Assembly: GCF_937616625.2 (NCBI RefSeq)
Contig: NC_065570.1
Span: 37,207,665 to 37,271,664 of the forward strand
DNA length: 64,000 nt
From: Mercurialis annua
Lineage: Eukaryota; Streptophyta; Magnoliopsida; Malpighiales; Euphorbiaceae
Direction of reading: 5' to 3'
Below, in pieces: positions 27,764-40,639 of the stretch (position 1 is its first letter; each line of letters begins with the position of its first letter). The notes beneath the pieces are model-generated. The model was not told where the DNA came from. It made no database searches and was given only the letters and a program-made list of their open reading frames with translations. The position numbers were made by a program, and so were the translations under genes.

Positions 27764-30700
27764 CATATTAATCTAGCGTCACTTTTTACGCACGCTTTGC
27801 GTAATATAATCTAACCATGCTTAGGTAATCGGAACGACGCGTCAAAGCGACTTAAGACGCGATATACTAATCTAGCGTCACTTTTCACGCACAGTTTGCG
27901 TAATATAACCTAACCATGCTTAGGTAATCGGAACGAAGCATTAAAGAGAATTGAGACACGACATACTAACCTAGCAACAGTGTTCAAGCACACATTGCGT
28001 AATATAACCTAACCATGCTTAGGTAATCTTAACGACGCTTTAAAGAGACTTGGGACAAGACATACTAATCTATTTTCACATTTCACGCACACTTTGTGTA
28101 ATGTAACCTAACCATGCTTAGGTAATCGGAATGACGCGTTAGAGAGACTTGTGACGCGACATAAGCATGGTAATCGAAACGATGCGCTACAGAGATTTGA
28201 GACACTACATACAAATCTATTGTCGCTTTTCACGCACAATTTGCGTAATATAACCTAACCATGTTAGGTAATCGAAACGAAACATTAGAGAGACTTGAGA
28301 TGCGACATACTTATCTAGCGTCACTTTTCACGAACAGTTTGCTTAATATAACCTAACCATGCTTAGGTAATTGGAACGACGCGTTAGAGAGACTTGTGAC
28401 ACGACATACTAATCTAGCGTCACTTTTCACGCACACTTTACGTTAACTAAAACATGCTTAGGTAATCGGAACGACGCGTTAGAGAGACTTGTGAGACGAC
28501 ATAAGCATGGTAATCGAAACGACGCGTTAAAGAGACTGGAGAAGCACCATACCAATCTAGCGTCACTTTTTACACAGACTTTGCGTAATATAATCTAACC
28601 ATGCTTAGGAAATCAGAACGAGGCGTTAAAGATACTTTAGACGCGACATACTAATCTAGTTTCACATTTCACGCACTCTTTACGTAATATAACCTATTCA
28701 TGCTTACGTAATCGGAATACGCATTAAAAAGACTCGAGACGCGACATACTAATCTATCATAACTTTTCACACACACTTTGCGTAAAATAACCTAACCATG
28801 CCTAGGTAATCGGAACGACGCGTTAAAGAGACTTGAGATGCGACATACTAATATATAGTCACTTTTCACGCACACTTTGCGTAATATAACCAAACCATGC
28901 TTAGGTAATCAGAACGACTCGTTAGAGACACTTGTGATGCGACATAAGCACAGTAATTGAAATGACGCGTTAAAGAGACTTGAATCGCGCCATACTAATC
29001 TAGTGTCACATTTCACGCACACTTTGCGTAATACAACCTAATCAAGATTAGGTAAGCGGAACGACGCTTTAAAGAGACTTGAGACGCGACATACTAACCT
29101 AGCAAATGTTTTCACGCACACATTGCGTAATATAACCAAACCATGCTTTAGTAATCGGAACGACGCGTGAAAGAGATTTGAGACGCGACATACTAATCTA
29201 GCGTCACTTTTCACTCACACTTCGCGTAAAATAACCTAACCATCCTTTGTAATCGGAACGGCACGTTAAAGAAACTTGCAACGCGACATACTAATGTATT
29301 GTCACTTTTCACGCACACTTTGCGTAATATAACCTAACCATGCTTTGGTAATCGGAACAACATGTTAGAGAGACTTGTAACGTGACATATGAATGGTAAT
29401 CGAAACGACATACTAATCTGACGTCACTTTTTACGCACACTTTGCGTAATATTACTTAACCATGCTTAAGTAATTGTAACAACGTGTTAAGAAGACTTGT
29501 GACGCGACATACTAATCTATCGACAATTTTAACATAACCGTGCTTTGGTCATGGAAACGACGCGTTAAAGAGACTTGAGACGTGACATACTAATCTAGCG
29601 TCACTTTTCACGCACACTTTGCATAATATAATCTAACCATGCTTAGATAAAGGGACTTGAGACGCGACATACAAATCAAGCGTCACTTTTTGCGGACACT
29701 TTGTGTAAAATAACCTAACCATGCTTAGGTAATCGGAATGACGCGTTAAAGAGACATGAGATGCGACATACTAATCTATTTTCACTTTTCACGCACACTT
29801 TGCGTAATATAACCTAACCATGCTTAGCTAATCAGAACGACGCATTAGAGACACTTGTGACCCGACATAAGCATGGTAATCGAAACGACGCATTAAAGAG
29901 ACACTTGTTACGCGACATAAGCATGGTAATCGAAACGACGCATTAAAGAGACTTGAAACGCGTAATACTAATCTAGCGTCACTTTTTACGCACGCTTTGC
30001 GTAATATAACCTAATCATATTTAGGAAATCGAAATGACGCGTTAAAGAGACTTGAGCAACGACATATTATTAATCAAGCGCCAGTTTTCACGCACACTTT
30101 GAGTAATATAACCTAACCATGCTTAGATAATCGGAACAACGCGTTAAAGAGACTTGAGACGCGACATACTAATCTAGTTTCACTTTTCACGCACTCTTTA
30201 CGTAATATAACCTATTCATGCTTAGGTAATTGGAATACGCATTAAAAAGACTCGAGACATGACATACTAATCTCGCATAAAATAACCTAACCATGCATAG
30301 GTAATCGGCACGACGCGTTAAAGAGACTTGAGACACGACAAACTAATTTATTGTCACTTTTCACGCACACTTTGCGTAATATAACCTAACCATGCTTAGG
30401 TAATCAGAACGACGCGTTAGAGACACTTCTAACGCGACATAAGAACAGTAATCGAAACGACGAGTTAAAGCGACTTGAAACACGCCATACTAATCTAGCG
30501 TCACTTTTCACGCACACTTTGCGTAATACAACCTAACCATGCTTAGGTAATCGGAACGACGCGCTACAGAGAGTTGGGATGCGACATACTAATCTAGCGT
30601 CCCTTTTCACGCACACTTCGCGTAAAATAACCTAACCATGCTTAGGTAATCGGAACGGCACGTTAAAGACACTTGCAACGCGACATACTAATATATTGTC

Positions 30701-32416
30701 ACTTTTCACGCATACTTTGCGTAATATAACCTAACCAAGCTTTGGTAATCGGAACAACGTGTTACAGAGACTTGCAAAGCGACATAAGCATGGTAATCGA
30801 AACGATACATTAAAGAGACTTGAGACACGACATACTAACCTAGCAAGTGTTTTCACGCGCACATTGCGTAATATAACCTAAGCATGCTTTTGTAATCAGA
30901 ACGACGCGTTAAAGAGAGTTGAGATGCGACATACTAATCTAGCGTCCCTTTTCACGCACACTTCGCGTAAAATAACCTAACCATGCTTAGGTAATCGGAA
31001 CAGCACGTTAAAGACACTTGCAAAGCGACATACTAATCTATTGTCACTTTTCACGCACACTTTGCGTAATATAACCTAACCAAGCTTTGGTAATCGGAAC
31101 GACGTGTTACAGAGACTTGTAAAGCGACATAAGCATGGTAATCAAAACGATACATTAAAGAGACTTTTAACGTGACATAAGTATGGTAATCGAAACGTTA
31201 CGTTAAAGAGACTTGAGATGCGCCATACTAATCTAACGTCACTTTTTACGCACACTTTGCGTAATATTACTTAACCATGCTTAAGTAATCGTAACAACGT
31301 GTTAAGAAGACTTGTGACGCGACATACTAATCAGCGACAGTTTTAACATAACCATGCTTTGGTCATGGGAACGACGCGTTAAAGAGACTTGAGACGTGAC
31401 ATACTAATCTAGCGTCACTTTTCACGCACACTTTGCGTAATATAATCTAACCATGCTTAGATAAAGGGACTTGAGACGCGACATACAAATCTAGCGTCAC
31501 TTTTTGCGCACATTTTGTGTAAAATAACCTAACCATGCTTAGGTAATCGGAATGACGCGTTAAAGAGACATGAGATGCGACATACTAATCTATTTTCACT
31601 TTTCACGCACACTTTGCTTAATATAACCTAACCATGCTTAGGTAATCAGAACGACGCATTAGAGACACTTGTGACGCGACATAAGCATGGTAATCGAAAC
31701 GACGCATTAAAGAGACACTTGTTACGCGACATAAGCATGGTAATCAAAACGACGCATTAATGAGACTTGAAACGCGCAATACTAATCTAGCGTCACTTTT
31801 TACGCGCGCTTTGCGTAATATAACCTAACCATTTTTAGGAAATCGAAACGACGCGTTAAAGAGACTTGAGTAACGACATATTAATCTAGCGCCAGTTTTC
31901 ACGCACACTTTGAGTAATATAACCTAACCATGCTTAGGTAATCGGAACAACGCGTTAAAGAGACTTGAGACGCGACATACTAATCTAGTTTCACTTTTCA
32001 CGCACTCTTTACGTAATATAACATATTCATGCCTAGGTAATTGGAATACGCATTAAAAAGACTCGAGACACGACATACTAATCTCGCATAAAATAACCTA
32101 ACCATGCATAGGTAATCGGAACGACGCGTTAAAGAGACTTGAGACACGACAAACTAATTTGTTGTCACTTTAACACGCACACTTTGCGTAATATAACCTA
32201 ACCATGCTTAGGTAATCAGAACGATGCATTAGAGACACTTCTAACGCGACATAAGAACAGTAATCGAAACGACGCGTTAAAGCGACTTGAAACACGCCAT
32301 ACAAATCTAGCGTCACTTTTCACGCACACTTTGCGTATTATAACCTAATCAAGATTAGGAAATGAGAACAACGTGATAAAGAGACTTATTGCGTAATATA
32401 ACCTAACCATGCTTAG

Positions 32417-34238
32417 GTAATCGGAACGACGCGTTAAAGAGAGTTGAGATGCGACATACTAATCCAGCGTCCCTTTTCACGCACACTTCGCGTAAAATAA
32501 CCTAACCATGCTTAGGTAATTGGAACGGCACGTTAAAGACACTTGCAACGCGACATACTAATATATTGTCACTTTTCACGCACACTTTGCGTAATATAAC
32601 CTAACCAAGCTTTGGTAATCGGAACGACGTTTATAGAGCCTTGAAAAGCGACATAAGCATGGTAATCGAAACGATACATTAAAGAGACTTGAGACACGAC
32701 ATACTAACCTAGCAAGTGTTTTCACGCGCACATCGCGTAATATAACCTAAGCATGCTTTTGTAATCGGAACGACGCGTTAAAGAGAGTTGAGATGCGACA
32801 TACTAATCTAGCGTCCCTTTTCACGCACACTTCGCGTAAAATAACCTAACCATGCTTAGGTAATCGGAACGGCACGCTAAAGACACTTGCAAAGCGACAT
32901 ACTAATCTATTGTCCCTTTTCACGCACACTTTGCGTAATATAACCTAACCAAGCTTTGGTAATTGGAACGACGTGTTACAGAGACTTGTAAAGCGACATA
33001 AGCGTGGTAATCAAAACGATACATTAGAGAGACTTGAGACGCGCCATACTAATCTAACGTCACTTTTCACGCACAGTTTGCATAATATAACCTAACCATG
33101 GTTAGGTAATCGGAACGAAGCATTAAAGAGAATTCAGACACGACATACTAACCTAGCAATAGTGTTCAAGCACACATTGCGTAATATAACCTAACCATGC
33201 TTAGGTAATCGGAACGACGCGTTAAAGAGACTTGGGACAAGACATAATAATCTATTTTCACATTTCACGCACACTTTGTGTAATATAACCTAACCATGCT
33301 TAGGTAATCGGAACGACGCGTTAGAGAGACTTGTGACGCGACATAAGCATGGTAATCGAAATGACGCGCTACAGAGAATTGAGACACGACATACAAATCT
33401 ATTGTCGCTTTTCACGCACAATTTGCGTAATATAACCTAACCATGTTAAGTAATCGGAACGAAGCATTAGAGAGACTTGAGATGCGACATACTAATCTAG
33501 CGTCACTTTTCACGCACAGTTTGCTTAATATAACCTAACCATGCTTAGGTAATTGGAACGACGCGTTAGAGAGACTTGTAAACACGACATACTAATCTAG
33601 CGTCACTTTTCACGCACACTTTACGTTAACTAAAACATGCTTAGGTAATCGGAACGACGCGTTAGAGAGACCTGTGAGACGACATAAGCATGGTAATCAA
33701 AACAACGCGTTACAGAGACTTGAGAAGCACCATACTAATCTAGCGTCACTTTTTACGTACGCTTTGCGTAATATAACCTATCCATTCTTAGGTAATCATA
33801 ACGACGCGTTAAAGATACTTGAGAAGCACCATACTAATGTATTGTCACTTTTCACGCACACTTTGCGTAATATAACCAAACCATGCTTTGGTAATCGGAA
33901 CACCGTGTTAGTGAGACTTGTAACGTGACATATGAATGGTAATCGAAACGATACGTTAAAGAGACTTGAGACGCGCCATACTAATCTAACGCCACTTTTT
34001 ACGCACACTTTACGTAATATAACTTAACCATGCTTAGGTAATCGTAACAACACGTTAAGGAGACTTGTGATTCGACATACTAATCTAGCGACACTTTTAA
34101 CGCGCACTTGGCATAATATAACATAACCATGCTTTGGTAATCAGAACGACGCGTTAAAGAGACTTGAGACGTGACATACTAATCTAGCGTCACTTTTCAC
34201 GCACACTTTGCTTAATATAATCTAAACATGCTTAGTTA
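32417..34238 (-). repeat. ~1.82 kb higher-order repeat, unit 1
   Basis: About 18 satellite monomers and short units whose private variants recur in order 1.82 kb downstream. The unit starts at GGAACGACGCGTTAAAGAGAG and ends before CGGAACGACGCG near 34,240. Landmarks such as CGCGCACTTGGCATAATATA are at 34,101 here and at 35,919 in the next unit (offset 1,818). Confidence 0.8.
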
Positions 34239-36060
34239 ATCGGAACGACGCGTTAAAGAGAGTTGAGATGCGACATACTAATCCAGCGTCCCTTTTCACG
34301 CACACTTCGTGTAAAATAGCCTAACCATGCTTAGGTAATCGGAACGGCACGTTAGGGACACTTGCAACGCGACATACTAATATATTGTCACTTTTCACGC
34401 ACACTTTGCGTAATATATCCTCACCAAGCTTTGGTAATCGGAACGACGTTTACAGAGCCTTGTAAAGCGACATAAGCATGGTAATCGAAACGATACATTA
34501 AAGAGACTTGAGACACGACATACTAACCTAGCAAGTGTTTTCACGCGCACATCGCGTAATATAACCTAAGCATGCTTTTGTAATCGGAACGACGCGTTAA
34601 AGAGAGTTGAGATGCGACATACTAATCTAGCGTCCCTTTTCACGCACACTTCGCGTAAAATAACCTAACCATGCTTAGGTAATCGGAACGGCACGTTAAA
34701 GACACTTGCAAAGCGACATACTAATCTATTATCCCTTTTCACGCACACTTTGAGTAATATAACCTAACCAAGCTTTGGTAATAGGAACGACGTGTTACAG
34801 AGACTTGTAAAGCGACATAAGCATGGTAATCAAAACGAAACATTAGAGAGACTTGAGACGCGCCATACTAATCTAACGTCACTTTTCAAGCACAGTTTGC
34901 ATAATATAACCTAACCATGGTTAGGTAATCGGAACGAAGCATTAAAGAGAATTCAGACACGACATACTAACCTAGCAATAGTGTTCAAGCACACATTGCG
35001 TAATATAACCTAACCATGCTTAGGTAATCGGAACGACGCGTTAAAGAGACTTGGGACAAGACATAATAATCTATTTTCACATTTCACGCACACTTTGTGT
35101 AATATAACCTAACCATGCTTAGGTAATCGGAACGACGCGTTAGAGAGACTTGTGACGCGACATAAGCATGGTAATCGAAATGACGCGCTACAGAGAATTG
35201 AGACACGACATACAAATCTATTGTCGCTTTTCACGCACAATTTGCGTAATATAACCTAACCATGTTAGGTAATCGGAACGAAGCATTAGAGAGACTTGAG
35301 ATGCGACATACTAATCTAACGTCAATGTCACGCACAGTTTGCTTAATATAACCTAACCATGCTTAGGTAATTGGAACGATGCGTTAGAGAGACTTGTAAA
35401 CACGACATACTAATCTAGCGTCACTTTTCACGCACACTTTACGCTAACTAAAACATGCTTAGGTAATCGGAACGACGCGTTAGAGAGACTTGTGAGACGA
35501 CATAAGCATGGTAATCAAAACGACGCGTTACAGAGACTTGAGAAGCACCATACTAATCTAGCGTCACTTTTTACGTACGCTTTGCGTAATATAACCTAGC
35601 CATTCTTAGGTAATCATAACGACGCGTTAAAGATACTTGAGAAGCACCATACTAATGTATTGTCACTTTTCACGCACACTCTGCGTAATATAACCAAACC
35701 ATGCTTTGGTAATCGGAACAACGTGTTAGTGAGACTTGTAACGTGACATATGAATGGTAATCGAAACGATACGTTAAAGAGACTTGAGACGCGCCATACT
35801 AATCTAACGCCACTTTTTACGCACACTTTACGTAATATAACTTAACCATGCTTAGGTAATCGTAACAACACGTTAAGGAGACTTGTTATTCGACATACTA
35901 ATCTAGCGACACTTTTAACGCGCACTTGGCATAATATAACATAACCATACTTTGGTAATCAGAACGACGCGTTAAAGAGACTTGAGACGTGACATACTAA
36001 TCTAGCGTCACTTTTCACGCACACTTTGCTTAATATAATCTAAACATGCTTAGTTAATCA
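34239..36060 (-). repeat. ~1.82 kb higher-order repeat, unit 2
   Basis: A direct tandem copy of 32,417-34,238 with few base differences. After ~36,060 the array continues with other monomers for ~400 bp to the copia insertion. Partial relatives lie at ~30,550-32,416, and further copies lie to the right of the copia element between 46,835 and 52,715. Confidence 0.8.
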
Positions 36061-36454
36061 AAACGACGCGTTACAGAGAATTGAGACACGACATACTAAT
36101 CTATTGTCACTTTTCACGCACACTTTGCGTAATAGAAATCAGAACGACGCGTTAGTGAGACTTGAGGTAGGATATACTGATCTAGAATCACTTTTCACGC
36201 AAACTTTGCGTAATATAACCTAACCATGCTTAGGTAATCACAATGACGAGTTAAAGAGACTTGTGACGAGAGATAAGCAAGGTAATCGAAACGACGCGTT
36301 TAAGAGACTTGAGACGCGACTTACTAATATAACGTCACTTTTCACGCACACTTTGCGTGATATAACCTAACCATGGTTAGATAATAGGAACGATGCGTTA
36401 GAGAGACTTGTGACGCGACATAAGCATGGTAATCGAAAGAACGTGTTAAAGAGA

Positions 36455-36459
36455 CTTGA
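36455..36459. other. Target-site duplication, left (CTTGA)
   Basis: CTTGA immediately precedes the 5' LTR and is repeated at 45,345-45,349 after the 3' LTR. Five bases is the usual copia length. The target is the AGACTTGAGACGCG portion of a minus-oriented satellite monomer. Confidence 0.93.
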
Positions 36460-37595
36460 TGTTAGTAGTATATGCCCTAGGGCCATTTGATCGTGTATAT
36501 TTGTAGAATTAATCCCAATGGCAAAGATATATATGTTCTATTTGAACTAAGTGTCTCATCAACTAAGTGTTCATTTATTACGTATTGTCCTTATCACATT
36601 GTGATAGAATCTATTCTTAAGGTGTTAAGAATATGAGTGACAGATTCTATTATACAAGTGATCTAAATAACCGTTCACGATCGATGGGATCCTACGAATA
36701 AGGGCATCGCATTATCCCGGAAAGATCGTCACCTCTGTTTATTCTCCTGATTAGTAAAGAGTTACTAATTATAGGAAGTAGTGAGTCTCATACTACTTGA
36801 TGGGGATCAGAATAAACATGTGGACACTCAAGGTGTTGAGTGAGTCGAACAAGTGACGCTAGATGACTTATACATGGTAATTCATTAAAGTCAATTTAAT
36901 GTCATCTATTTCATAATTGTACATATGTCCTTTGACTTGCGGTGACACTATCTTGTATATAGGTGATTAGAGTTTGATACTCCTTAACCCTAGATCTTTC
37001 ATGAGCTAGGGCCGCGGGATGTGTTGGCTCTAGTTAGTTGTATATGGAGATAGGGGTTTAACCTAGAAAGGATTCATCACTCTGGATGAACGGAGACAAG
37101 ATTCTATGCTATCTCGAATTATTCTTGATGGATGATTAAACCTGCGCAGGTGTATTTGACTTACATAGAAAGTTGTTTCTAGTGGAAGTCATATTTATCA
37201 AGAATTAGAACTGAGAGATGAGGTCATATGATCAAGACAAACAGTGTTTGACTTAACCGTGACACTAGTCGAGATTGGAATCTTAGATGAAGGGAATTTT
37301 GAGTGTACGGTATTATGAACATTGGTTCATAAAGAATGCATCGAAACATTCATCTCTATTTGGGGGTCGTGATATGTTGCTAGACGTCACTCTCGATCTA
37401 CGAGAATTAATAATTAAATGGGATTTAATTATTTTAATATAAGAAAGGCGTTTCTTATGACTCTCGTTGCCATATAGATGTGAACCTAGTTAGTCACACA
37501 CAATAGAGTGTGCAACCGATTGAGTTTACGAAAGATCGATTTCATATAGATACTAGCATATCTCGGAAATTAATCTAAGATGAAAAACAAGTACA

Positions 37596-37710
37596 AATTA
37601 GGGACTAATTTGTCAGAGTTATAAATTAGTAGGAACCTAATTGTACTATGTCCAAGTTAATTAGGGACTAATTTATAAGAGTTATAAATTAGTAGGAACC
37701 TAATTATATT
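37596..37710 (+). repeat. Two 63-bp tandem copies inside the LTR
   Basis: AATTAGGGACTAATTT, then GAGTTATAAATTAGTAGGAA, then CCTAATT occurs at 37,596 and again at 37,659. Each copy also contains the inverted words ACTAATTT and AAATTAGT, so each can fold. The same pair lies in the 3' LTR at 44,491-44,605. Confidence 0.9.
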
Positions 37711-37842
37711 TTAACCAAGTTTTATGATTAGAAGGCTTAAGTAATTAATTAGTGTAATTAATGATACTTAAAGCACTAATCATAAGTTAATGGAATGATG
37801 ATGTCATGGTGAAGTAATGAGATAAGGAAATAAGCTTATATG

Positions 37843-37891
37843 TGATGTCATATGATGACATCACCTATATGATGTCACCTATGTGATGTCA
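37843..37891 (+). promoter_or_regulatory. TGATGTCA cluster in LTR U3
   Basis: TGATGTCA at 37,843, 37,870 and 37,884, plus the inverted form TGACATCA within 37,853-37,863, all within 50 bp and ~95-140 bp upstream of the TATA box. These resemble plant bZIP (TGACG/CRE-like) sites, so an enhancer role is plausible but inferred. The 3' LTR counterpart is at 44,738-44,786. Confidence 0.55.
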
Positions 37892-37983
37892 CCACATGAA
37901 AGGTGTCATGTGGTGGCAACACCTTTGCTTGGTGTGTGACACCTAGCATGCAAGGTGTTGCATTCTTAAGGCATGCTCTAGCC

Positions 37984-37991
37984 TATAAATA
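37984..37991 (+). promoter_or_regulatory. TATA box of 5' LTR
   Basis: TATAAATA in the context CCTATAAATAGAGC, followed ~30 bp later by an A/C-rich stretch (ACGACACACAACACACATC) typical of a plant transcription start region. It is the probable promoter of the element. U3/R would divide near 38,015-38,025, which is inferred. Confidence 0.75.
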
Positions 37992-38450
37992 GAGCATGTC
38001 CTTACTCATTTCAAAACGACACACAACACACATCTCACTACAAAGTTGTAGAGAGAGAAAGCACTTGAAGGAGTTCAAGTAGTCATCAATCACGGGAAAA
38101 ACTTGGCGACGTTTTTCATACATCCGAGCAAGGTAGTGATCGCGGCGAGAGTTTGAGCTTAGGGCTGCTCGGCAAGAGGAACTCTTGCAGGATTACTTCA
38201 AGGCGAGGATTCAATCGGACGCATACTCGTGTGGACGAGCTTGAGGTCGCCGTACTTTCGGGACTACAAGAATCGTTGGAGAATCGACATAGGTATTCTT
38301 CTTACGATTCTTAGATGCGTGCTTTAATTACTAAATGATACGACGATCCATTTGTTGTTGATATGATCAACTTTAGGATCCGGATTGTTAGAATTTCGAT
38401 TTTGAATTGAAATATACGATCCGGACCCGCGCCTCCCGCTGCGCCAACAG

Positions 38451-38463
38451 TGGTATCAGAGCC
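38451..38463 (+). other. Primer-binding site (initiator Met-tRNA)
   Basis: TGGTATCAGAGCC lies one base after the 5' LTR. It is complementary to the 3' end of plant initiator methionine tRNA, the usual primer of copia reverse transcription. It appears intact, which fits with recent mobility despite the dead coding region. Confidence 0.93.
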
Positions 38464-38760
38464 ACCGTATCATCGAGTATTAACGCTTTACGATTGAATA
38501 AATGTATAAATAATCATGGACTTAGGAATTATTATTGGGCATGTAATTTATAATTCCGAGGGATTTTGTTTTTCCAAAAACGAACAAACGCTATTGTGAT
38601 ATTAATTACATTTGATTAAATTCTGTCTAGGAGATTGGTACTTAAGTGGTCCGCTCGTGACCCTCGAATCTATCCTGGGAATTTTTCTAATGTGATCATT
38701 TAACACAATACGTGATTCGCTTGTGCATTATGTTGTCATCAACGGGATGTGCGGAAAAAG

Positions 38761-38962
38761 GCGAAACCCGAAAAAAAAAAACCCGGAAAAAAAAAAATAT
38801 ATTTTTTTTTATAAAAACCAAAAATGCTGAAAAAGGGGTTTTACACCCGGGAAAAAGTTTTCGGCCCGAAAAAAAAAATATTTTTTTTCTGTAAAAACCG
38901 AAATGCTGAAAAAGGGGTTTTACACCCGGGAAAAAGTTTCCGACTCGAAAAAAAAAAAAAAA
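38761..38962 (+). repeat. A/T homopolymer-rich tandem duplication in the leader
   Basis: Two ~79 bp copies, with ATGCTGAAAAAGGGG at 38,824 and 38,903. Each carries a run of about 10 As, then Ts, then TTTTACACCCGGGAAAAAGT, and the region ends in a 20-base A run at 38,947. It lies between the primer site and any recognisable gag. The open frames here on either strand are low-complexity and are not genes. Confidence 0.88.
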
Positions 38963-40080
38963 AATTTCGAGCATCAGCAATCGGTTGAAGCTTTCGAAGG
39001 TTCGAGGATGAATCCTCGATACCTAAAGAAAGCAGATATTACATAGTGAATGATTAGAGAATCATTTCCGAGATATGTAATAGTTTGCTCATTCTTTTGT
39101 GGCTAAAGAATGAGACCAAGGAAGTCCATGATCATACATGTGTGATTGCATGATTAATTTTAGCTTTAATATGTATGAGATGCATGCTAAAATGTATTGT
39201 GTGTTTAGTGAGACCTGAATAACTTAAAATCCTAAAAAATCTTCCTAAAAGTTAAAAGATTAAGTTTATATTGATTAATCATTAAATTGTTTATCAATGG
39301 CTCTCCATTGGAGCAATAAACTAACACGCTTTGAGTTATCATCTTGTCGGCTATGGATACATAGGGGTGAGATGATATCGTCAAGAGATGTTGTTGAGTT
39401 TATTGTTAAGCATGAGATGTTACGGGTGTAGTCGATATAATATACGGCGAGAAAGGCAATTAGGCGTACCTGAGTCGTATATTATTCAAATCGATACATC
39501 TTAGTTGATTCAATGGGTTAAACTTAACTAATGTGGAAACCTAAGAATAGCATTAAGTACTTGAGGGTGAAAGCATTAGGAGCCGGAAATGATTGAACCT
39601 TATATGAGATATGATGAACAAGTAATTGTTCACTTATATATCATTTTGATCCCAAAAATAGCATTAAGTACTTGAGAGAAAGATAAATGAATATAAGAAT
39701 TCAATCACCCACTTGAAATCTTTTCCAACAAAGATTCACGTTTCCTATTTTGGAAGTGTAGGATTCGAAAAAGATAGTGGGAGGCCATTTTGATAAAGAC
39801 CAAATCATTATGGTTAAATATACAAAATAACACGAATACTAATTAGAGATCTTTGCTATCTAAGGGATAATAAGATTAAATAGAATCCTTTTAAGTGACA
39901 TTCACGATAGTAATCGGCTAGTGGTTTAAAACCATTTTTTGATTGATTAAGATATTTAGATGCCTCCAAGGCTATTGCGAAAAAGAAATGAACATTGGTT
40001 AACAAAGAAAAGTGTTTTCGTTTGTTAAGATGTAGGACAGTATAAGTCATAGCCGGAAATATTTGGAATATTTAAAAGGC
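38963..40080 (+). pseudogene. Probable decayed gag region
   Basis: About 1.1 kb between the leader and the zinc knuckle, where capsid/gag coding sequence would lie. No frame longer than ~65 codons is present on either strand and I could not match a gag domain by eye, so the call rests on position. GAGTTTATTGTTAAGCATGA and TTGAGGGTGAAAGCATTAGG are candidate remnants only. A ~25 bp phrase, AATAGCATTAAGTACTTGAG, occurs at about 39,546 and again at about 39,657, so part of the region has been duplicated. Confidence 0.45.
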
Positions 40081-40101
40081 GGTTTGGTCAATAAAAGAAA
40101 T

Positions 40102-40143
40102 TGTTTCTTTTGTCAAATCAAAAGACATTGAAATGGAAATTGT
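40102..40143 (+). pseudogene. gag: gag CCHC zinc knuckle remnant
   Basis: The frame from 40,102 reads C-F-F-C-Q-I-K-R-H-stop-N-G-N-C. The C-X2-C-X4-H-X4-C spacing of a retroviral nucleocapsid zinc knuckle is intact, but the codon after His is TGA where related elements have Trp (TGG). It binds element RNA in functional relatives. The following CIKYCEYLK resembles the copia segment between the knuckle and protease. Confidence 0.8.
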
Positions 40144-40252
40144 ATTAAGTATTGTGAATACTTAAAGGGCAATGACGAGAGGAACGACAATTCCATCAAG
40201 AATGTGTCTGTCTCATGTTCCAATGTCAATTGCTCATTTAAAAGCTTAGGTA

Positions 40253-40282
40253 TTGGATACCGATGCTAATTCTCACATTTGT
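40253..40282 (+). pseudogene. pol: Aspartic protease active-site remnant
   Basis: Reads LDTDANSHIC. Copia proteases have LD(T/S)G(A/C)xxHxC here, so the Gly after the catalytic Asp-Thr has become Asp (GAT). It lies ~110 bp after the knuckle, as expected in copia order. Confidence 0.75.
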
Positions 40283-40639
40283 TTATCTCTTACGGATTTA
40301 GTAAAAGTGAGAAAGAAAGGAAAAAGATGAAGTAATCTTAAATCTCGGGAATGACGCAAGCGTTGCGACAAGAGCTATAGGATCAACTTCAATTTTCTTA
40401 AATAAACATAAGTTGTAATTAAACAAGTTTTTTGCACTTACCCAATATATATAGAAATATCATATCCGAATTTGTATGACAAATTTGGTAGTTGATTTTC
40501 TATTTACAAAGGATGTTTGTAGTATTATGTTTGATAATACGGAGTTGGGTATGGATATGTACAAAATGTTCTTTATGACTTGAATAAAGATGTTTAATGC
40601 AAAAGATGTTTTGGAAATTAATACCATAAGTAATCAAAC

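Larger units (their letters stand above)
27764..36459 (-). repeat. 99-bp satellite array, minus-oriented block 6, with higher-order repeats
   Basis: Minus-oriented satellite, with monomers at an exact 99 bp pitch at the left end (ACCATGC core at 27,815, 27,914 and 28,013). It is organised into ~1.8 kb higher-order repeats. The marker AGCAAGTGTTTTCACGCGCA recurs near 30,841, 32,711 and 34,533. The copia element interrupts it at its right end. Short units (GACATAAGCATGGTAATCG type) are frequent. No gene is supported. Confidence 0.95.
36460..38449 (+). repeat. 5' LTR of copia element
   Basis: A 1,990 bp LTR starting TGTTAGTAGTATATGCCC and ending CGCTGCGCCAACA, with TGTT/AACA inverted ends. It contains a 63-bp-spaced internal duplication, a TGATGTCA cluster and a TATAAATA box. 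The primer-binding site follows immediately after base 38,449 plus one base. Confidence 0.97.

Noticed and set aside
38696..38980. Open frames of 94 and 60 codons over the A/T-rich leader (Phe-rich or Lys-rich)
   Set aside because: They come from homopolymer runs in a tandem duplication in the untranslated leader. The composition is low-complexity and no domain is present.
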